A stretch of DNA of 59,361 bases from Armatimonadota bacterium (GTDB lineage: Bacteria; Sysuimicrobiota; Sysuimicrobiia; Sysuimicrobiales; Kaftiobacteriaceae), in assembly GCA_031081675.1 (NCBI GenBank), contig JAVHLZ010000014.1:1-59361 (forward strand), in the 5' to 3' direction. The position numbers and the translations under genes are program-made. Position 1 is the stretch's first letter; every line of letters begins with the position of its first letter. Of the stretch, positions 1 to 8,736 are shown piece by piece. The notes below the pieces were generated by a model. The model saw only the letters and a list, made by a program, of their open reading frames with translations, did not search any database and was not told where the DNA came from.

Positions 1-2
1 CC

Positions 3-818
3 CACCTCACGCTGCTGGTGGGGGTGATGGTCTTCGCCTTCCCGGTCTACGTGGCGTTTGTGGGGTCCACCCACGACCTGGGCACCGTGGCCCGGGGCGA
101 GATGGGCCTGCGGCCGGGCCCCCACCTGGTCGACACCTACGGGCGGGCGTGGCGCACCGGCACCGGCGAGCGGGTCCAGGCTCCCCCGGTGCGGCGGATG
201 ATGCGCAACAGCTTGATCATGGCCCTGACCATTGCCACCGGCAAGATCGCCATCTCCCTGCTGTCGGCGTTCGCGGTGGTGTTCTTCGAGTTCCCCCTGC
301 GGATGGCCCTGTTCTGGATGATCTTCATCACCCTCATGCCGCCCGTGGAGGTCCGCATCATCCCCACCTACAAGGTGGTGGCCGACCTGGGGCCGGTCAA
401 CACGTTTCCCGGCCTGACCATCCCCCTGATCGCGTCCGCCACCGCCACCCTGATCTTCCGCCAGTTCTTCCTCACCATCCCCGACGAGCTGGTGGACGCC
501 GCCAAGGTGGATGGGGCGACCCCCATGCGGTTCTTCTGGAGCGTGGCCCTGCCGCTGTCCTCGACCACCACGGCCGCCCTGTTCGTCATCCTGTTCATCT
601 ACGGGTGGAACCAGTACCTGTGGCCCCTGCTGGTCACCACCGGCCAGCAGATGGAGACCGTGGTCATCGGCATCACCCGCATGATCGGGACGGGGGAGGC
701 CCTGGTGGACTGGCCCCTGATCATGGCCACGGCCCTGCTGGCCATGCTGCCGCCGGTGGCGGTGGTGGTGATCATGCAGCGGTGGTTCGTCAAGGGGCTG
801 GTGGAACCCGAGAAGTGA
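3..818 (+). CDS. ugpE: sn-glycerol-3-phosphate ABC transporter permease UgpE, 5' truncated
   Basis: Inner-membrane permease of an ABC importer of the UgpBAEC type, which takes up sn-glycerol 3-phosphate and glycerophosphodiesters. The frame is open to the window edge and residues upstream of the first GTG (position 18) still resemble UgpE, so the true start lies outside the window. Landmarks shared with E. coli UgpE are the PLYVAF-like first helix, a MIFITLMPPVEVRI stretch, RQFF, the EAA-loop motif DELVDAAKVDGATPMRFFW, IYGWNQYLWPLL and the MQRWFVKGLVEPEK end. It is the only plus-strand gene in the first 44 kb. It converges on a glycerophosphodiesterase gene, overlapping it by 29 bp, so its operon partners must lie to the left. 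Confidence 0.93.
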   Translation, partial: HLTLLVGVMVFAFPVYVAFVGSTHDLGTVARGEMGLRPGPHLVDTYGRAWRTGTGERVQAPPVRRMMRNSLIMALTIATGKIAISLLSAFAVVFFEFPLRMALFWMIFITLMPPVEVRIIPTYKVVADLGPVNTFPGLTIPLIASATATLIFRQFFLTIPDELVDAAKVDGATPMRFFWSVALPLSSTTTAALFVILFIYGWNQYLWPLLVTTGQQMETVVIGITRMIGTGEALVDWPLIMATALLAMLPPVAVVVIMQRWFVKGLVEPEK

Positions 819-1527
819 GCACCCGGCGGGCCCACGCCGGGTCGTTCACGATGATCCCGTCCACTCCGAGGGCGGCGGCGCGGCGCAGATCCGCTTCGGT
901 GTGCGCCGTCCAGGGGATGACCCGCAGTCCCCGCTCCCGGGACCGCCGCAGAAGCCCGTCGGTGAGCGCGGCCACCGCGGGCAGCCACACGGGCACCCCC
1001 AGGGCGGCGGCCGCGTCGGGATCGGGGAGGACCTGCAGCAGGCCGAGAGGAAGGTCTGGCGCCCGCTCGCGGGTGCGCACCAGAATCTGAGGATCGAAGG
1101 CGGAGACCAGCACCTGATCCGCCGTCCCGGTCCGGCGGACCACCTCCACCAGGGCGTCTTCCAGCCCGGCCGCTTTGACCTCCACGTCCACCAGCAGGCG
1201 GCCGCGGGCCCACCCCAGGACCTCCTCCAGCAGGGGCACCCGCTCTCCGGCAAACGCCGGGCCGAACCACGACCCGGCGTCGAGCCGCCGCAGCTGGGCC
1301 AGGGTCAGCGCGGCCACCGCACCGGCGCCGTCGGTGGTCCGGGAGACGTCGGCGTCGTGGAGGACGACCAGATGGCCGTCGGAGGTGGCGCGCACGTCCA
1401 GCTCGATGCCGTCGGCGCCGTCGTCGGCCGCCCGCCGGAACGCCGCCAGGGTGTTCTCCGGCGCTGCGGCCGACGCCCCCCGGTGGGCGATCACCAGCAG
1501 ACGCCCGGCCCGCAGCCACGCGCTCAT
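790..1527 (-). CDS. ugpQ: glycerophosphodiester phosphodiesterase (UgpQ-like)
   Basis: Cytoplasmic GDPD-fold enzyme of 245 aa that hydrolyses glycerophosphodiesters to glycerol 3-phosphate and an alcohol. It has no signal peptide, consistent with acting on imported substrate. The catalytic signature is intact: HRG at residues 15-17, PENT at 23-26, the metal ligands E42 and D44, and H57-D58. Its ATG overlaps the stop of the second GDPD gene by 4 nt (ATGA), so the two are translationally coupled at the end of the Ugp-type transporter operon. The alcohol released is not shown by the sequence; in this neighbourhood myo-inositol from glycerophosphoinositol is an attractive candidate. Confidence 0.9.
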   Translation of the reverse strand: MSAWLRAGRLLVIAHRGASAAAPENTLAAFRRAADDGADGIELDVRATSDGHLVVLHDADVSRTTDGAGAVAALTLAQLRRLDAGSWFGPAFAGERVPLLEEVLGWARGRLLVDVEVKAAGLEDALVEVVRRTGTADQVLVSAFDPQILVRTRERAPDLPLGLLQVLPDPDAAAALGVPVWLPAVAALTDGLLRRSRERGLRVIPWTAHTEADLRRAAALGVDGIIVNDPAWARRVLTSRVPPAP

Positions 1528-2438
1528 GGGGGCACGCGGGCGGCCAGCTGGACGGCGGTGTCGGTAGTGACCTGGTCCACGCCGGCCTCCAGCACCGCCC
1601 GCAGGTCGTTCTGACTGTCGGGCCCCTCGTTGAGGGTCCAGACGTCCACCACCACGGGCCGGCCCAGGCGCTGCCGCAGGAACGGGACCGGGTTAAAGCC
1701 GTCGGCCAGCGCCTGCAGCAGGAACTCCTTGCGCAGGTAGACCTCCTGCGCCCCCTCCACCAGGCGGCAGAGGCTGTCCACCCGGTCGGCCAGGTAGGCA
1801 GCGGGGGGCAGGATCCGGCGGAAGCCCAGGGGGTGATCGTCCAGGTAGCCGTAGGCGTTGACGCGGGTGGGCAGCCGTGCGTGCTCGTCCGCAGGGCCGT
1901 CCAGATAGAACATCCAGTCCAGTCCCACCGCCACCGTCGGATCCAGCCGGTGCAGCAACCGCAGGTTCCAGTCGCCCAAGCAGCCCACCACCACGCGCAG
2001 GGCGGGGACGCGCCGCAGGGGCTCCAGCGCCCCCAGGAGGTGTCGGGCGCGCTCTTCCGACCACGGCCGCCACTCCTTGCAGTCCACCTGGACCTTCACC
2101 GGCCGCCGGACGGCGGCCAGCACCTCGACCACGTCTGACAGCGTGGCCGGGGGTTCGTCGGAGCCGCGCAGGCGCAGCGTCTTCAGGTCCGCGCGCGCGC
2201 ATGCCCGGACCGGCCCCCATCCGGTGGTTTCAGACTCCAGCCGCTCATCGTGGAGCACGGCGTAGTCCCCGTCGGCCAGGGGCTGGATGTCGAACTCGAT
2301 GACCTCCGCTCCGCCGTCCAGGACTTCCCGCAGGGCGGACAGGCTGTTGGGCGGGTGACGGCCGGTGCCCGACAGCAGCTTGTGGTACTTGAGCAGGACC
2401 CGCCGGCCCCGCCAGAACAGGCCCCCGGGCAGCGTCAT
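1524..2438 (-). CDS. divergent glycerophosphodiesterase-family protein
   Basis: A second GDPD-fold protein of 304 aa, about 60 residues longer than its neighbour. The usual HRG is replaced by H19-K20-L21, and the PENT region reads PPNS (29-32). The metal ligands E48 and D50 and the HD pair at 63-64 are kept, so metal binding is probably preserved while the phosphate-contacting Arg is conservatively replaced by Lys. The region between residues 150 and 260 (YLDGPADEH, YLRKEF) is not typical of UgpQ. Its ATG overlaps the stop of the ATPase gene by 4 nt (ATGA). It could have a different diester specificity or a lower activity. Confidence 0.8.
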   Translation of the reverse strand: MTLPGGLFWRGRRVLLKYHKLLSGTGRHPPNSLSALREVLDGGAEVIEFDIQPLADGDYAVLHDERLESETTGWGPVRACARADLKTLRLRGSDEPPATLSDVVEVLAAVRRPVKVQVDCKEWRPWSEERARHLLGALEPLRRVPALRVVVGCLGDWNLRLLHRLDPTVAVGLDWMFYLDGPADEHARLPTRVNAYGYLDDHPLGFRRILPPAAYLADRVDSLCRLVEGAQEVYLRKEFLLQALADGFNPVPFLRQRLGRPVVVDVWTLNEGPDSQNDLRAVLEAGVDQVTTDTAVQLAARVPP

Positions 2439-3481
2439 GGGCCGATCCGGACGCCGGACGCGTCGAAGAGGTGCACCCGGTCGACCTCCACCCCTACGCC
2501 GACCCGGGCTCCCACCGCCGGGCGCCGGGCCTGGTCCACCAGGACCTTCAGCTCCACTCCGTCCAGGTCCACCGTCACCAGCGCCTGGCGGCCCAGGGAT
2601 TCCACCACGACCACCCGGCCCGCCAGGTCCCCCTGAAGGTGCAGGTCCTCGGGCCGTACCCCCAGATATCCCGGGCCCGGCGGGATCCGCACCGGCAGGG
2701 GCAGGCGGCGACCCCCGGCGATGAACTGGCCGTCGGCGAACGTCCCGTCCAGCAGGTTCATGGGCGGGTGGCCCACAAACCGCGCGACGAACGTGGTGGC
2801 GGGCCGGCGGTACAGCTCGTCGGGAGAGGCCACCTGGAGCAGCTGGCCCGTGGAAAACACCGCCACCCGATCGGCCATGGCCAGCGCCTCGGCCTGGTCG
2901 TGGGTCACCAGGATGGTGGTCACCCCCAGCTCCTGCTGCAGCCGGCGGATTTCCCCCCGGGCCTGCACCCGGATCTGGGCGTCCAGGTTGGACAGCGGCT
3001 CGTCCAGGAGGAGGACCTGCGGCTCTTTGACCAGGGCCCGGGCCAGCGCGGCCCGCTGCTGCTGGCCGCCGGACACCTGGGCGGGGTAGCGGTCCAGCAG
3101 GGGTGCGATGCCGAGCAGCTCGGCGGTGCGCCGGACCCGGGCGGCCACCTCGCCGGCGGGCAGCCGCTTCAGCCGCAAGGGGAAGGCGATGTTCTCAAAC
3201 AGGGTCAGGTGGGGATACAGGGCGTAGGACTGGAAGACCATCCCCACGTCCCGGTCCCGGGGGTGCAGGTGGTCCACCCGGCGGTCGTCAAAATAGATGG
3301 CTCCGCTGGTGGGCTGGTAGATGCCGGCGATCATCAACAGCGTGGTGGTCTTGCCGCATCCGGAGGGTCCCAGAAACGCCACCAGTTCCCCGGCCCCGAC
3401 CTCGAGGTCCAGAGCGTGCACCGCCACCACCCGGCCAAAGCGTTTGCTCAGCCGCTCCAACCGTAGTCGGATGCCCTTCAC
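2435..3481 (-). CDS. ugpC: ABC importer ATPase (UgpC/MalK type)
   Basis: ATP-binding subunit of 348 aa for a carbohydrate-uptake (CUT1) ABC importer. It shows Walker A GPSGCGKT at about residues 38-45, a Q-loop in MVFQSYALYPH, the signature VSGGQQQR, Walker B VLLLDEP, the D-loop SNLDA and the switch His in LVTHDQAEA. A C-terminal MalK-like regulatory domain follows (YLGVRPEDL). The start is the GTG that overlaps the TGA of the preceding permease by 4 nt (GTGA). As the only MalK-type ATPase next to standard MalF/MalG-type permeases here, it may also energise the ATPase-less importer at 22380-25436; that is inference. Confidence 0.92.
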   Translation of the reverse strand: MKGIRLRLERLSKRFGRVVAVHALDLEVGAGELVAFLGPSGCGKTTTLLMIAGIYQPTSGAIYFDDRRVDHLHPRDRDVGMVFQSYALYPHLTLFENIAFPLRLKRLPAGEVAARVRRTAELLGIAPLLDRYPAQVSGGQQQRAALARALVKEPQVLLLDEPLSNLDAQIRVQARGEIRRLQQELGVTTILVTHDQAEALAMADRVAVFSTGQLLQVASPDELYRRPATTFVARFVGHPPMNLLDGTFADGQFIAGGRRLPLPVRIPPGPGYLGVRPEDLHLQGDLAGRVVVVESLGRQALVTVDLDGVELKVLVDQARRPAVGARVGVGVEVDRVHLFDASGVRIGP

Positions 3482-4302
3482 CCTTTGACGCCCCCTGCGT
3501 AGATGCTCAGCAGGTAGCGCTGGCCCAGGACGAACAGGACCAGCACCGGGGCCGCGTAGGTCAGCCCCACGGCGGCCATCATTCCGAAATCGGTGAACGC
3601 CTCGCTGAGGAAGCTCTGCATGTACATGGCCATGGTCCACCGCTGGCTGCTGACGATCAGGGTGAACGGCAGGATGAACTCGCCCCACGCCGACAGCAGC
3701 GCGAAGGTGCCCAGGGCCAGCAGTCCCGGCCGCACCAGGGGCAGGGCGATCCGCCAGAACACGCCCCACCGGGACATGCCGTCCACCAGGGCGGCCATTT
3801 CGATCTCCCAGGACAGGTAGTCGAAAAAGCCCTTCATCAGCCAGATCCCCAGCGGCAGCTCCAGGGCCACCTTGACCAGGATGACCCCCACCAGGGTATC
3901 GAACAGTCCCAGCAGCCGCAGGATGTAGAAGATGGCGATCAGCAGGCTCACCGCCGGAAAGGCGTGCAGGACCAGGACCAGTCCCAGAAACGCCCGCCGT
4001 CCGGGAAACGACATCCGGGAGATGGCGTAGGCGGCCAGGGACGCCACCACCACCTCCAGGCCGGCCACCACGACGGCGAAGACCAGGGAGTTCACCAGCG
4101 GGACCCGCAGAGGCGGCCGGCCGCCCACGGGCTGCCACAGAAACCGCCAGTTTCCCGGCGACCACCCGCCCACGGGCAGCAGGCCGTGCACCCGGTCAAA
4201 CCACCCGGTCAGCAACAGCCACAGCACCCCGGCGACGATGGGCAGGCTCAGGAGGGCCAGAGCGGCCACCAGCAGGCGCCACCGGGGAGGCAGCAGGGGC
4301 AT
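3478..4302 (-). CDS. sugar/glycerophosphodiester ABC permease, MalG/UgpE family
   Basis: Inner-membrane permease of 274 aa with about six transmembrane segments, the first at residues 10-30. The EAA motif is EIEMAALVDGMSRWGVFWRI, typical of the second permease of CUT1 importers. The start is the ATG whose A is also the last base of the previous permease's stop (TGATG). An open stretch continues upstream in this frame, but it lies inside the neighbouring permease gene and has no membrane character. The gene is part of the compact SBP-permease-permease-ATPase-GDPD-GDPD operon. Confidence 0.9.
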   Translation of the reverse strand: MPLLPPRWRLLVAALALLSLPIVAGVLWLLLTGWFDRVHGLLPVGGWSPGNWRFLWQPVGGRPPLRVPLVNSLVFAVVVAGLEVVVASLAAYAISRMSFPGRRAFLGLVLVLHAFPAVSLLIAIFYILRLLGLFDTLVGVILVKVALELPLGIWLMKGFFDYLSWEIEMAALVDGMSRWGVFWRIALPLVRPGLLALGTFALLSAWGEFILPFTLIVSSQRWTMAMYMQSFLSEAFTDFGMMAAVGLTYAAPVLVLFVLGQRYLLSIYAGGVKG

Positions 4303-5270
4303 CAGGACACCTCGATCCTGGGCTCGCCCACCAGCTGACGGAAGTTGAACACCCGCAGGTACACCACCGACACCACCACCCCGACCACGACCAGGACGGC
4401 GGCCATGGCGGCGCCCAGGCCGAACTGGACGTTGCCGTAGTAATTGGACAGGGCCAGCTTGTAGGCGTGCAGCGACCACACGGTGGTGGTGTAAAAACCC
4501 GGGCCGCCGTCGGTGAGCAGGAGGATGTACTCAAAGGACGTCAGCAGGGACAGGGTCTGGTAGGCGGTGACGAACAGGATGGGCCAGCGCAGGAGCGGCA
4601 GGACCACCCGCCGCACCGTCTGCCAGGTGGTGGCCCCGTCCACCGCCGCCGCGTAGAACAGCTCGGGGGAGATGGACCGGATCGCCGACGTGAAGATCAG
4701 CATGCCGAACGACGCCCCCACCAGCCCGTTGGCCAGGACCACCGTGGCCCACGGATGGCTGGTGATCCACCCCCGGGAGCTGCCGGTGAGGATGCCCAGC
4801 AGCCCGTACGGTGCCTCCCGGCTGATCCCCTGCCACACCAGCACGTACACCACCGGCGGCAGGATGCGGGGCAGCAGCCACAGGGCCCGCGCCTGGTTGC
4901 CGATCCCCGGCCGCACGGCGGTGGTCAGCACGGCCAGCGTCAGCCCCATCCCGACGTTGAACAGCAGCGTCAGGACCACGTAGCGGACCGTATTCAGCAG
5001 GATCCGGGGCAGAAACGGATCCGTGAGCAGGTCCCGGTAGTTGGCCAGCCCCACCCACCGGGGCTGGCGGAAGGTCAGGGTGGAGATGTCGGTGAGGGAG
5101 AGGTACAGGGTGGTCGCCACGGGCACCAGGAAGAACAGCGCGATCAGCACGCCGGCCGGCAGCAGGAACAGAGCCGGCGTGGCCGCGCGCGCCACCCGCG
5201 CCCCCGCGGCCACCCGAGCGGGTGCGACCTCGGCCTCCGCCTGGGCTGCGATCCGGTCCGACTCCGCCAT
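4302..5270 (-). CDS. sugar/glycerophosphodiester ABC permease, MalF/UgpA family
   Basis: First permease of the Ugp-type importer, about 322 aa. A hydrophilic Ala-rich N-terminus is followed by a first membrane helix (FLLPAGVLIALFFLVPV), the N-Y-R motif of the periplasmic loop (GLANYRDLL) and the EAA loop (LFYAAAVDGATTWQTVRRVVLP). The chosen start is ATG at 5270. An earlier in-frame GTG at 5303 lies inside a stable stem-loop that directly follows the binding-protein gene and has no ribosome-binding site, so it is less likely. It ends by a one-base stop/start overlap with the next permease. Confidence 0.88.
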   Translation of the reverse strand: MAESDRIAAQAEAEVAPARVAAGARVARAATPALFLLPAGVLIALFFLVPVATTLYLSLTDISTLTFRQPRWVGLANYRDLLTDPFLPRILLNTVRYVVLTLLFNVGMGLTLAVLTTAVRPGIGNQARALWLLPRILPPVVYVLVWQGISREAPYGLLGILTGSSRGWITSHPWATVVLANGLVGASFGMLIFTSAIRSISPELFYAAAVDGATTWQTVRRVVLPLLRWPILFVTAYQTLSLLTSFEYILLLTDGGPGFYTTTVWSLHAYKLALSNYYGNVQFGLGAAMAAVLVVVGVVVSVVYLRVFNFRQLVGEPRIEVS

Positions 5271-5281
5271 GGGGCGAGGGA

Positions 5282-5307
5282 GCGGGTGCGGAATTGCCCG
5301 CACCCGC
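5282..5307 (-). promoter_or_regulatory. intercistronic stem-loop after the binding-protein gene
   Basis: A perfect 10-bp inverted repeat (GCGGGTGCGG / CCGCACCCGC) with a 6-nt loop sits 5 nt past the stop of the binding-protein gene and before the permease start. It has no T-run, so it is unlikely to be an intrinsic terminator. Such stems commonly protect the upstream binding-protein mRNA from 3' decay and reduce read-through to the permeases. Confidence 0.6.
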
Positions 5308-5312
5308 CCGGG

Positions 5313-6653
5313 TTACTCGACGATGATCTGGTCCCGCAGGGCCCGCTGCATCTCGGTGGCCACCACCTCCACCGCCTGCTCGGGCGTCACCTGCCCGGAC
5401 TCCACCGCCGAGACGCCCCGGAACAGGGCGTCATTCCAGCGGGGCAGGTCGGGATGGGGCGGCTGGAAAGAGGTGTAGGTGAGCAGGTAGCTCACCTCCT
5501 TCAGGAAGCGGTCGCCGATCAGCCGGGCGGTGGTCTTCAGCACCGGCAGGTGGGCGCTGCCCACCGCGTGCTTGGCGTCCAGGTCCGGTACCGTGGTGTA
5601 GGCCAGCAGCCGCACCGCCAGCGCCTTGTTCTTGGACGCGGAGGAAACCATGTAGGCCTGGGGCTGGGAGAGGGTGATGGGCCGCCCGCCCTGCCGCCAG
5701 GTGGGGTGGGGGGCGAAGCCGAAGTTGGCGAACAGCCACTCCTGTCCGCCCTTGCGGGTCACCCACTGCTGCTCCCACTCGGCCCAGTTCCACGTCCCGC
5801 CTGAGAAGAACAGCACCTTGCCGTCGGTGACGGTCTGGTGGAAGCGGTTCCAGTCGCCGTCCAGCCGGTTGCGTTCCAGCACCCCGGCGTCCACGGCCGC
5901 GCGCAGCCAGCGGAAGTAGCGCAGGGCCGCCTCCCGGGTGAAGACCAGCTTGCCGCTGGCGGCGTCAAAGTCGCGTCCCCCGAAGGACCGGTACCACTGC
6001 AGGAAGTCCGGGCCCGGGCGCGGCCGGTGGTAGTAGCCCTTGCCGGATTCCACGACCTTCTTCTGCACGGCCTCCCGGGCGGTGGCCAGCACGTCCTCCC
6101 AGGTGAACTCGCCCCGGACGATGCGCTGGGGCAGGGCGGCGATCTGCTGGTCGGTCCACCCCAGCTGCCGGAGCAGCGTCTTGTTGAAGTACAGGGGGCG
6201 CGCTTCGGTGTCCTGGGGGATGCCGTAGATCTTGCCGCGGTAGCGCACCGCGTCCCACAGGGACTCCACCACGTCGGCGAACTGCCGGTAGCGGGGGATC
6301 TGGTCGTCCAGGGCGATGATGTACCCGGCCGCCGCCCAGGTGGTGGTCAGCGGGTGCGACGCCTGGATGATGTCGGGAGGGTTCCCGCCCTGGAACGCCA
6401 GCAGGACCCGGCGCAGGAACGGATCCCAGTCGGTCGTATCGAAGAACCCCTCCACCTTGACCTGGACCCCCGCGCCCTCCCGCCGCAGGTCGGCGTTGAG
6501 CCGCTCCGCCGCCGCCTGCAGGTTGGAAAAGCGGGTCACCGACGGGTTGTCCGGACCGATGGTCCAGGCGGTGAGGGTCACCGCCTGCTGTGCATAGGCC
6601 GGAGCGAGCACCAGCAGCGCCAGCACCAGACCGGCCGCGGCTATCCCACGCAT
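5313..6653 (-). CDS. extracellular solute-binding protein, family 1 (UgpB-like role)
   Basis: Periplasmic binding protein of 446 aa. The N-terminus MRGIAAAGLVLALLVLAPAYAQ is a classical signal peptide ending in an A-Y-A cleavage site; no lipobox Cys is seen. The mature part has the SBP_bac_1 layout, including PDIIQASHP, GIPQDTEARPLYFNK and TWEDVLATA. The ATG at 6653 follows a GGAGG at a spacing of about 9 nt. It heads the operon with two permeases, the ATPase and two glycerophosphodiesterases, so its ligand is plausibly a glycerophosphodiester or glycerol phosphate, but the ligand cannot be read from sequence. Confidence 0.9.
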   Translation of the reverse strand: MRGIAAAGLVLALLVLAPAYAQQAVTLTAWTIGPDNPSVTRFSNLQAAAERLNADLRREGAGVQVKVEGFFDTTDWDPFLRRVLLAFQGGNPPDIIQASHPLTTTWAAAGYIIALDDQIPRYRQFADVVESLWDAVRYRGKIYGIPQDTEARPLYFNKTLLRQLGWTDQQIAALPQRIVRGEFTWEDVLATAREAVQKKVVESGKGYYHRPRPGPDFLQWYRSFGGRDFDAASGKLVFTREAALRYFRWLRAAVDAGVLERNRLDGDWNRFHQTVTDGKVLFFSGGTWNWAEWEQQWVTRKGGQEWLFANFGFAPHPTWRQGGRPITLSQPQAYMVSSASKNKALAVRLLAYTTVPDLDAKHAVGSAHLPVLKTTARLIGDRFLKEVSYLLTYTSFQPPHPDLPRWNDALFRGVSAVESGQVTPEQAVEVVATEMQRALRDQIIVE

Positions 6654-6793
6654 GATGGCCACCCTCCTCACCTCCTCTGCTGGAGTTCTGCCTCCCCCCG
6701 TGGGGAGTCCTGGCATCGCCGTCCCGGCCGCCCGCGCACCCCCGGCCCGGCGCCGCCGGGGCCCGGGCGGCGGGGGGCCCGCTGGCCGGAGCG

Positions 6794-7582
6794 TCAGCCC
6801 CGGCTGAACCCCATCGCTTCGATCCACCCCAGGCTCTCCTCCGTGGTCCGGCTGGGCCGGTACTCCAGCCCCACGAATCCCGCATAGCCCAGCGCCTCCA
6901 GCTGGCGCAGCACGTACGGGTAGTGGATCTCGCCGGTGCCGGGCTCGTGGCGGTCCGGGGAGTCGGCCACCTGCACGTGGCCGATGCGCCCGTGCAGGCG
7001 GCGCAGGGTGTGCACGAGGTTCCCCTCCATGCGCTGCATGTGGTAGACGTCGTACTGCAACGCCGCGTTGGGCGCGCCCACCTCGTCCAGCAGGCGGATG
7101 GCCTGGGCGGAGGTGGTCAGGAAGAACTCGGGGATGTCGTAGGTGTTGATGGGCTCCACCAGCAGCGTGATGCCGTGGGGCGCCAGCGCCTGGGCCGCAT
7201 GCCGCAGGTTGTCCACCAGGCACCGCCACTGCTCGTCGGCGGGGACCTCGGCCAGCCGGCGGCCCACCAGGCAGTTCAGGCGCCGGCAGCCGAACCGGCG
7301 CGCCAGGTCCACCGCCCGCTCCACCCCCTCCCGGAACTCGGCGCGCCGGGCGGGGTCGGTGGCGATCCCCCGGTCGCCCCGGGCCCAGTCTCCGGCCGGC
7401 AGGTTGAACAGGACCTGCTCCAGCCGCAGCTCCCGCAGGGCGCGGGCGATGGCGTCGGTGTCCTCCTGGTAGGGGAACATGTACTCCACCGCCCGGAACC
7501 CGGCGCGGGCGGCAGCTTCGAAGCGCTCCAGGAACGGGCGCTCGGTGAACAGCATGGTCAGGTTCGCGGAAAACCGCAGCAC
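6794..7582 (-). CDS. hyi: hydroxypyruvate isomerase family protein (Hyi/OtnI)
   Basis: TIM-barrel isomerase of 262 aa. It matches E. coli Hyi closely from the start (LRFSANLTMLF) through FNLPAGDWARGDRGIA, NCLVG, EPINTYDIPEFFLT, YDVYHMQRMEGNL, a GHVQVADSPDRHEPGTGEI stretch and GLEYRP. The two catalytic or metal-binding Glu (EPIN and LEYRP) plus Asp and His are all present. Family members interconvert hydroxypyruvate and tartronate semialdehyde, or 2-oxo-tetronate-4-phosphate and its isomer. The start is GTG at 7582 behind GGAAGGAGGG. It lies between the Ugp-type operon and a predicted aldolase, suggesting a role in processing C3/C4 fragments from sugar-acid catabolism. Confidence 0.85.
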   Translation of the reverse strand: MLRFSANLTMLFTERPFLERFEAAARAGFRAVEYMFPYQEDTDAIARALRELRLEQVLFNLPAGDWARGDRGIATDPARRAEFREGVERAVDLARRFGCRRLNCLVGRRLAEVPADEQWRCLVDNLRHAAQALAPHGITLLVEPINTYDIPEFFLTTSAQAIRLLDEVGAPNAALQYDVYHMQRMEGNLVHTLRRLHGRIGHVQVADSPDRHEPGTGEIHYPYVLRQLEALGYAGFVGLEYRPSRTTEESLGWIEAMGFSRG

Positions 7583-7620
7583 CGTCGTCCCTCCTTCCCT
7601 CTGAGGTCGGGCGGCCACGG

Positions 7621-8736
7621 CTAGGTCGCCGCCAGGTGGGCGAAGCGGTCCATATGGCGCCCGCGGGCCTCCGCCATCCTCGCCAGGGCCTCGTCCACCG
7701 AGGCCTTCTCGTGCACCACCGCCCACAGGGCCTCGGCGGCGGCGTAGGGGTCTTCGGGACCGGGGTAGGTGAGGCTGCGGCCCACCAGGACTCCCCGCAC
7801 CGACGGGCCGGCCCGCATCGCCGCGGCCACCTCCTCCAGCAGGGGACCCGGCGCCCCCCGCGTCTCGCCGCCCAGCAGCAGCAGGGGGCACGTGGTGGCC
7901 TCCGCCACCCGCTCGAACTGCGGGCAGTAGGGCACCTTCAGCCACGTCCGCGCAGAGGAGGCCCCCAGACCGGTGGCGATGTTCACCACCGTCACCAGCG
8001 CTTCCGGCGTCCGGACCACGTGGTAGCCCTCCCGGCCGCGGGCGACCATCATCACCTCCAGGAACACCGGCAGCCCCCGCTGGTGGCAGGCGGTCACCGC
8101 CCGGGCGCAGGCCTCCAGGGTCCGCAGGGTGGCCGGATCGGAGAGGTCCACCCGCACCATGACCTTGGCCCCGTCCAGCCCCAGGGAGGCGATGCGCTCG
8201 GGGGTGAAGGCCGTCATGCGGTCGTCCAGCTCGAAGGCGCTGCCGTGCAGCCCGCCCCGGTTCATGCACCCGACCAGCACCTTGTGGTCCAGAAAGCCCG
8301 GCCCGCCGCGCTCCTTGTCGAGCCGCTGGAGGATCATCAGCTCCTCCAGGATGTCCGGGGTGGCCATCACGCCGTCCGCCCGGCCGATCAGGACCCGGAG
8401 GATGCGGGCCAGCAGCGCCCGGCGGCTGCCCATGGCCAGCGGGTCCGCCCCGGCCCGCAGGACGCCGCGCGCCGGGTGGTCGGCGGCCAGCAGGACCAGG
8501 CGCCCGTCGGGCGCGATCTGCTCCCGCCGCCGCCGGGCGGCGGCCTCCTCCTCCACCACCTGCGGCCGCTGAATGCGGACGTCGGTGATGCGGGCGACGG
8601 CTGCGGGGGGAAGAAACGCGTCGGGGGAGAACGCCGCGCCCCCGGCCGTGCGGCCGGCCACCCTCCCTGGTGCACCCAGGGGGCCCTGCTGTCCGGCCGA
8701 CGGGCCCCTGGTCCGCGCCCGCGCACCGCGCCTCAC
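7621..8736 (-). CDS. class I aldolase of the DeoC/LacD-like, Cgl0159-like family
   Basis: Cytoplasmic (beta/alpha)8-fold protein of 371 aa. Recognisable stretches are LVLLAADHPARGVL, DHKVLVGCMNRGG, DDRMTAFTPERI, KVMVRVDLSD, ARTWLKVPYCPQF, LLLGGE and GVLVGRSL; the Lys in TWLKVPY is a plausible Schiff-base residue (inference). Homologues occur beside inositol-catabolism genes in Corynebacterium, and the location next to the inositol enzymes and Hyi here agrees. The GTG start overlaps the preceding ATPase stop by 4 nt (GTGA) with GGGAGG seven nucleotides upstream. The first 45 residues are Arg/Gly-rich and may be a poorly conserved extension. The substrate is unknown; an aldol cleavage of a phosphorylated sugar acid is likely. 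Confidence 0.7.
   Translation of the reverse strand: MRRGARARTRGPSAGQQGPLGAPGRVAGRTAGGAAFSPDAFLPPAAVARITDVRIQRPQVVEEEAAARRRREQIAPDGRLVLLAADHPARGVLRAGADPLAMGSRRALLARILRVLIGRADGVMATPDILEELMILQRLDKERGGPGFLDHKVLVGCMNRGGLHGSAFELDDRMTAFTPERIASLGLDGAKVMVRVDLSDPATLRTLEACARAVTACHQRGLPVFLEVMMVARGREGYHVVRTPEALVTVVNIATGLGASSARTWLKVPYCPQFERVAEATTCPLLLLGGETRGAPGPLLEEVAAAMRAGPSVRGVLVGRSLTYPGPEDPYAAAEALWAVVHEKASVDEALARMAEARGRHMDRFAHLAAT

Noticed and set aside
2435-4165. A 576-codon frame giving the Ugp ATPase a long N-terminal extension
   Set aside because: The upstream part is antisense-like Arg/Gly/Pro-rich sequence over a permease gene; the GTG at 3481 with GTGA overlap gives a normal-length ATPase.
5271-5303. 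GTG start at 5303 for the MalF/UgpA-type permease
   Set aside because: It lies within the stem-loop after the binding-protein gene and lacks a ribosome-binding site; ATG 5270 is preferred.
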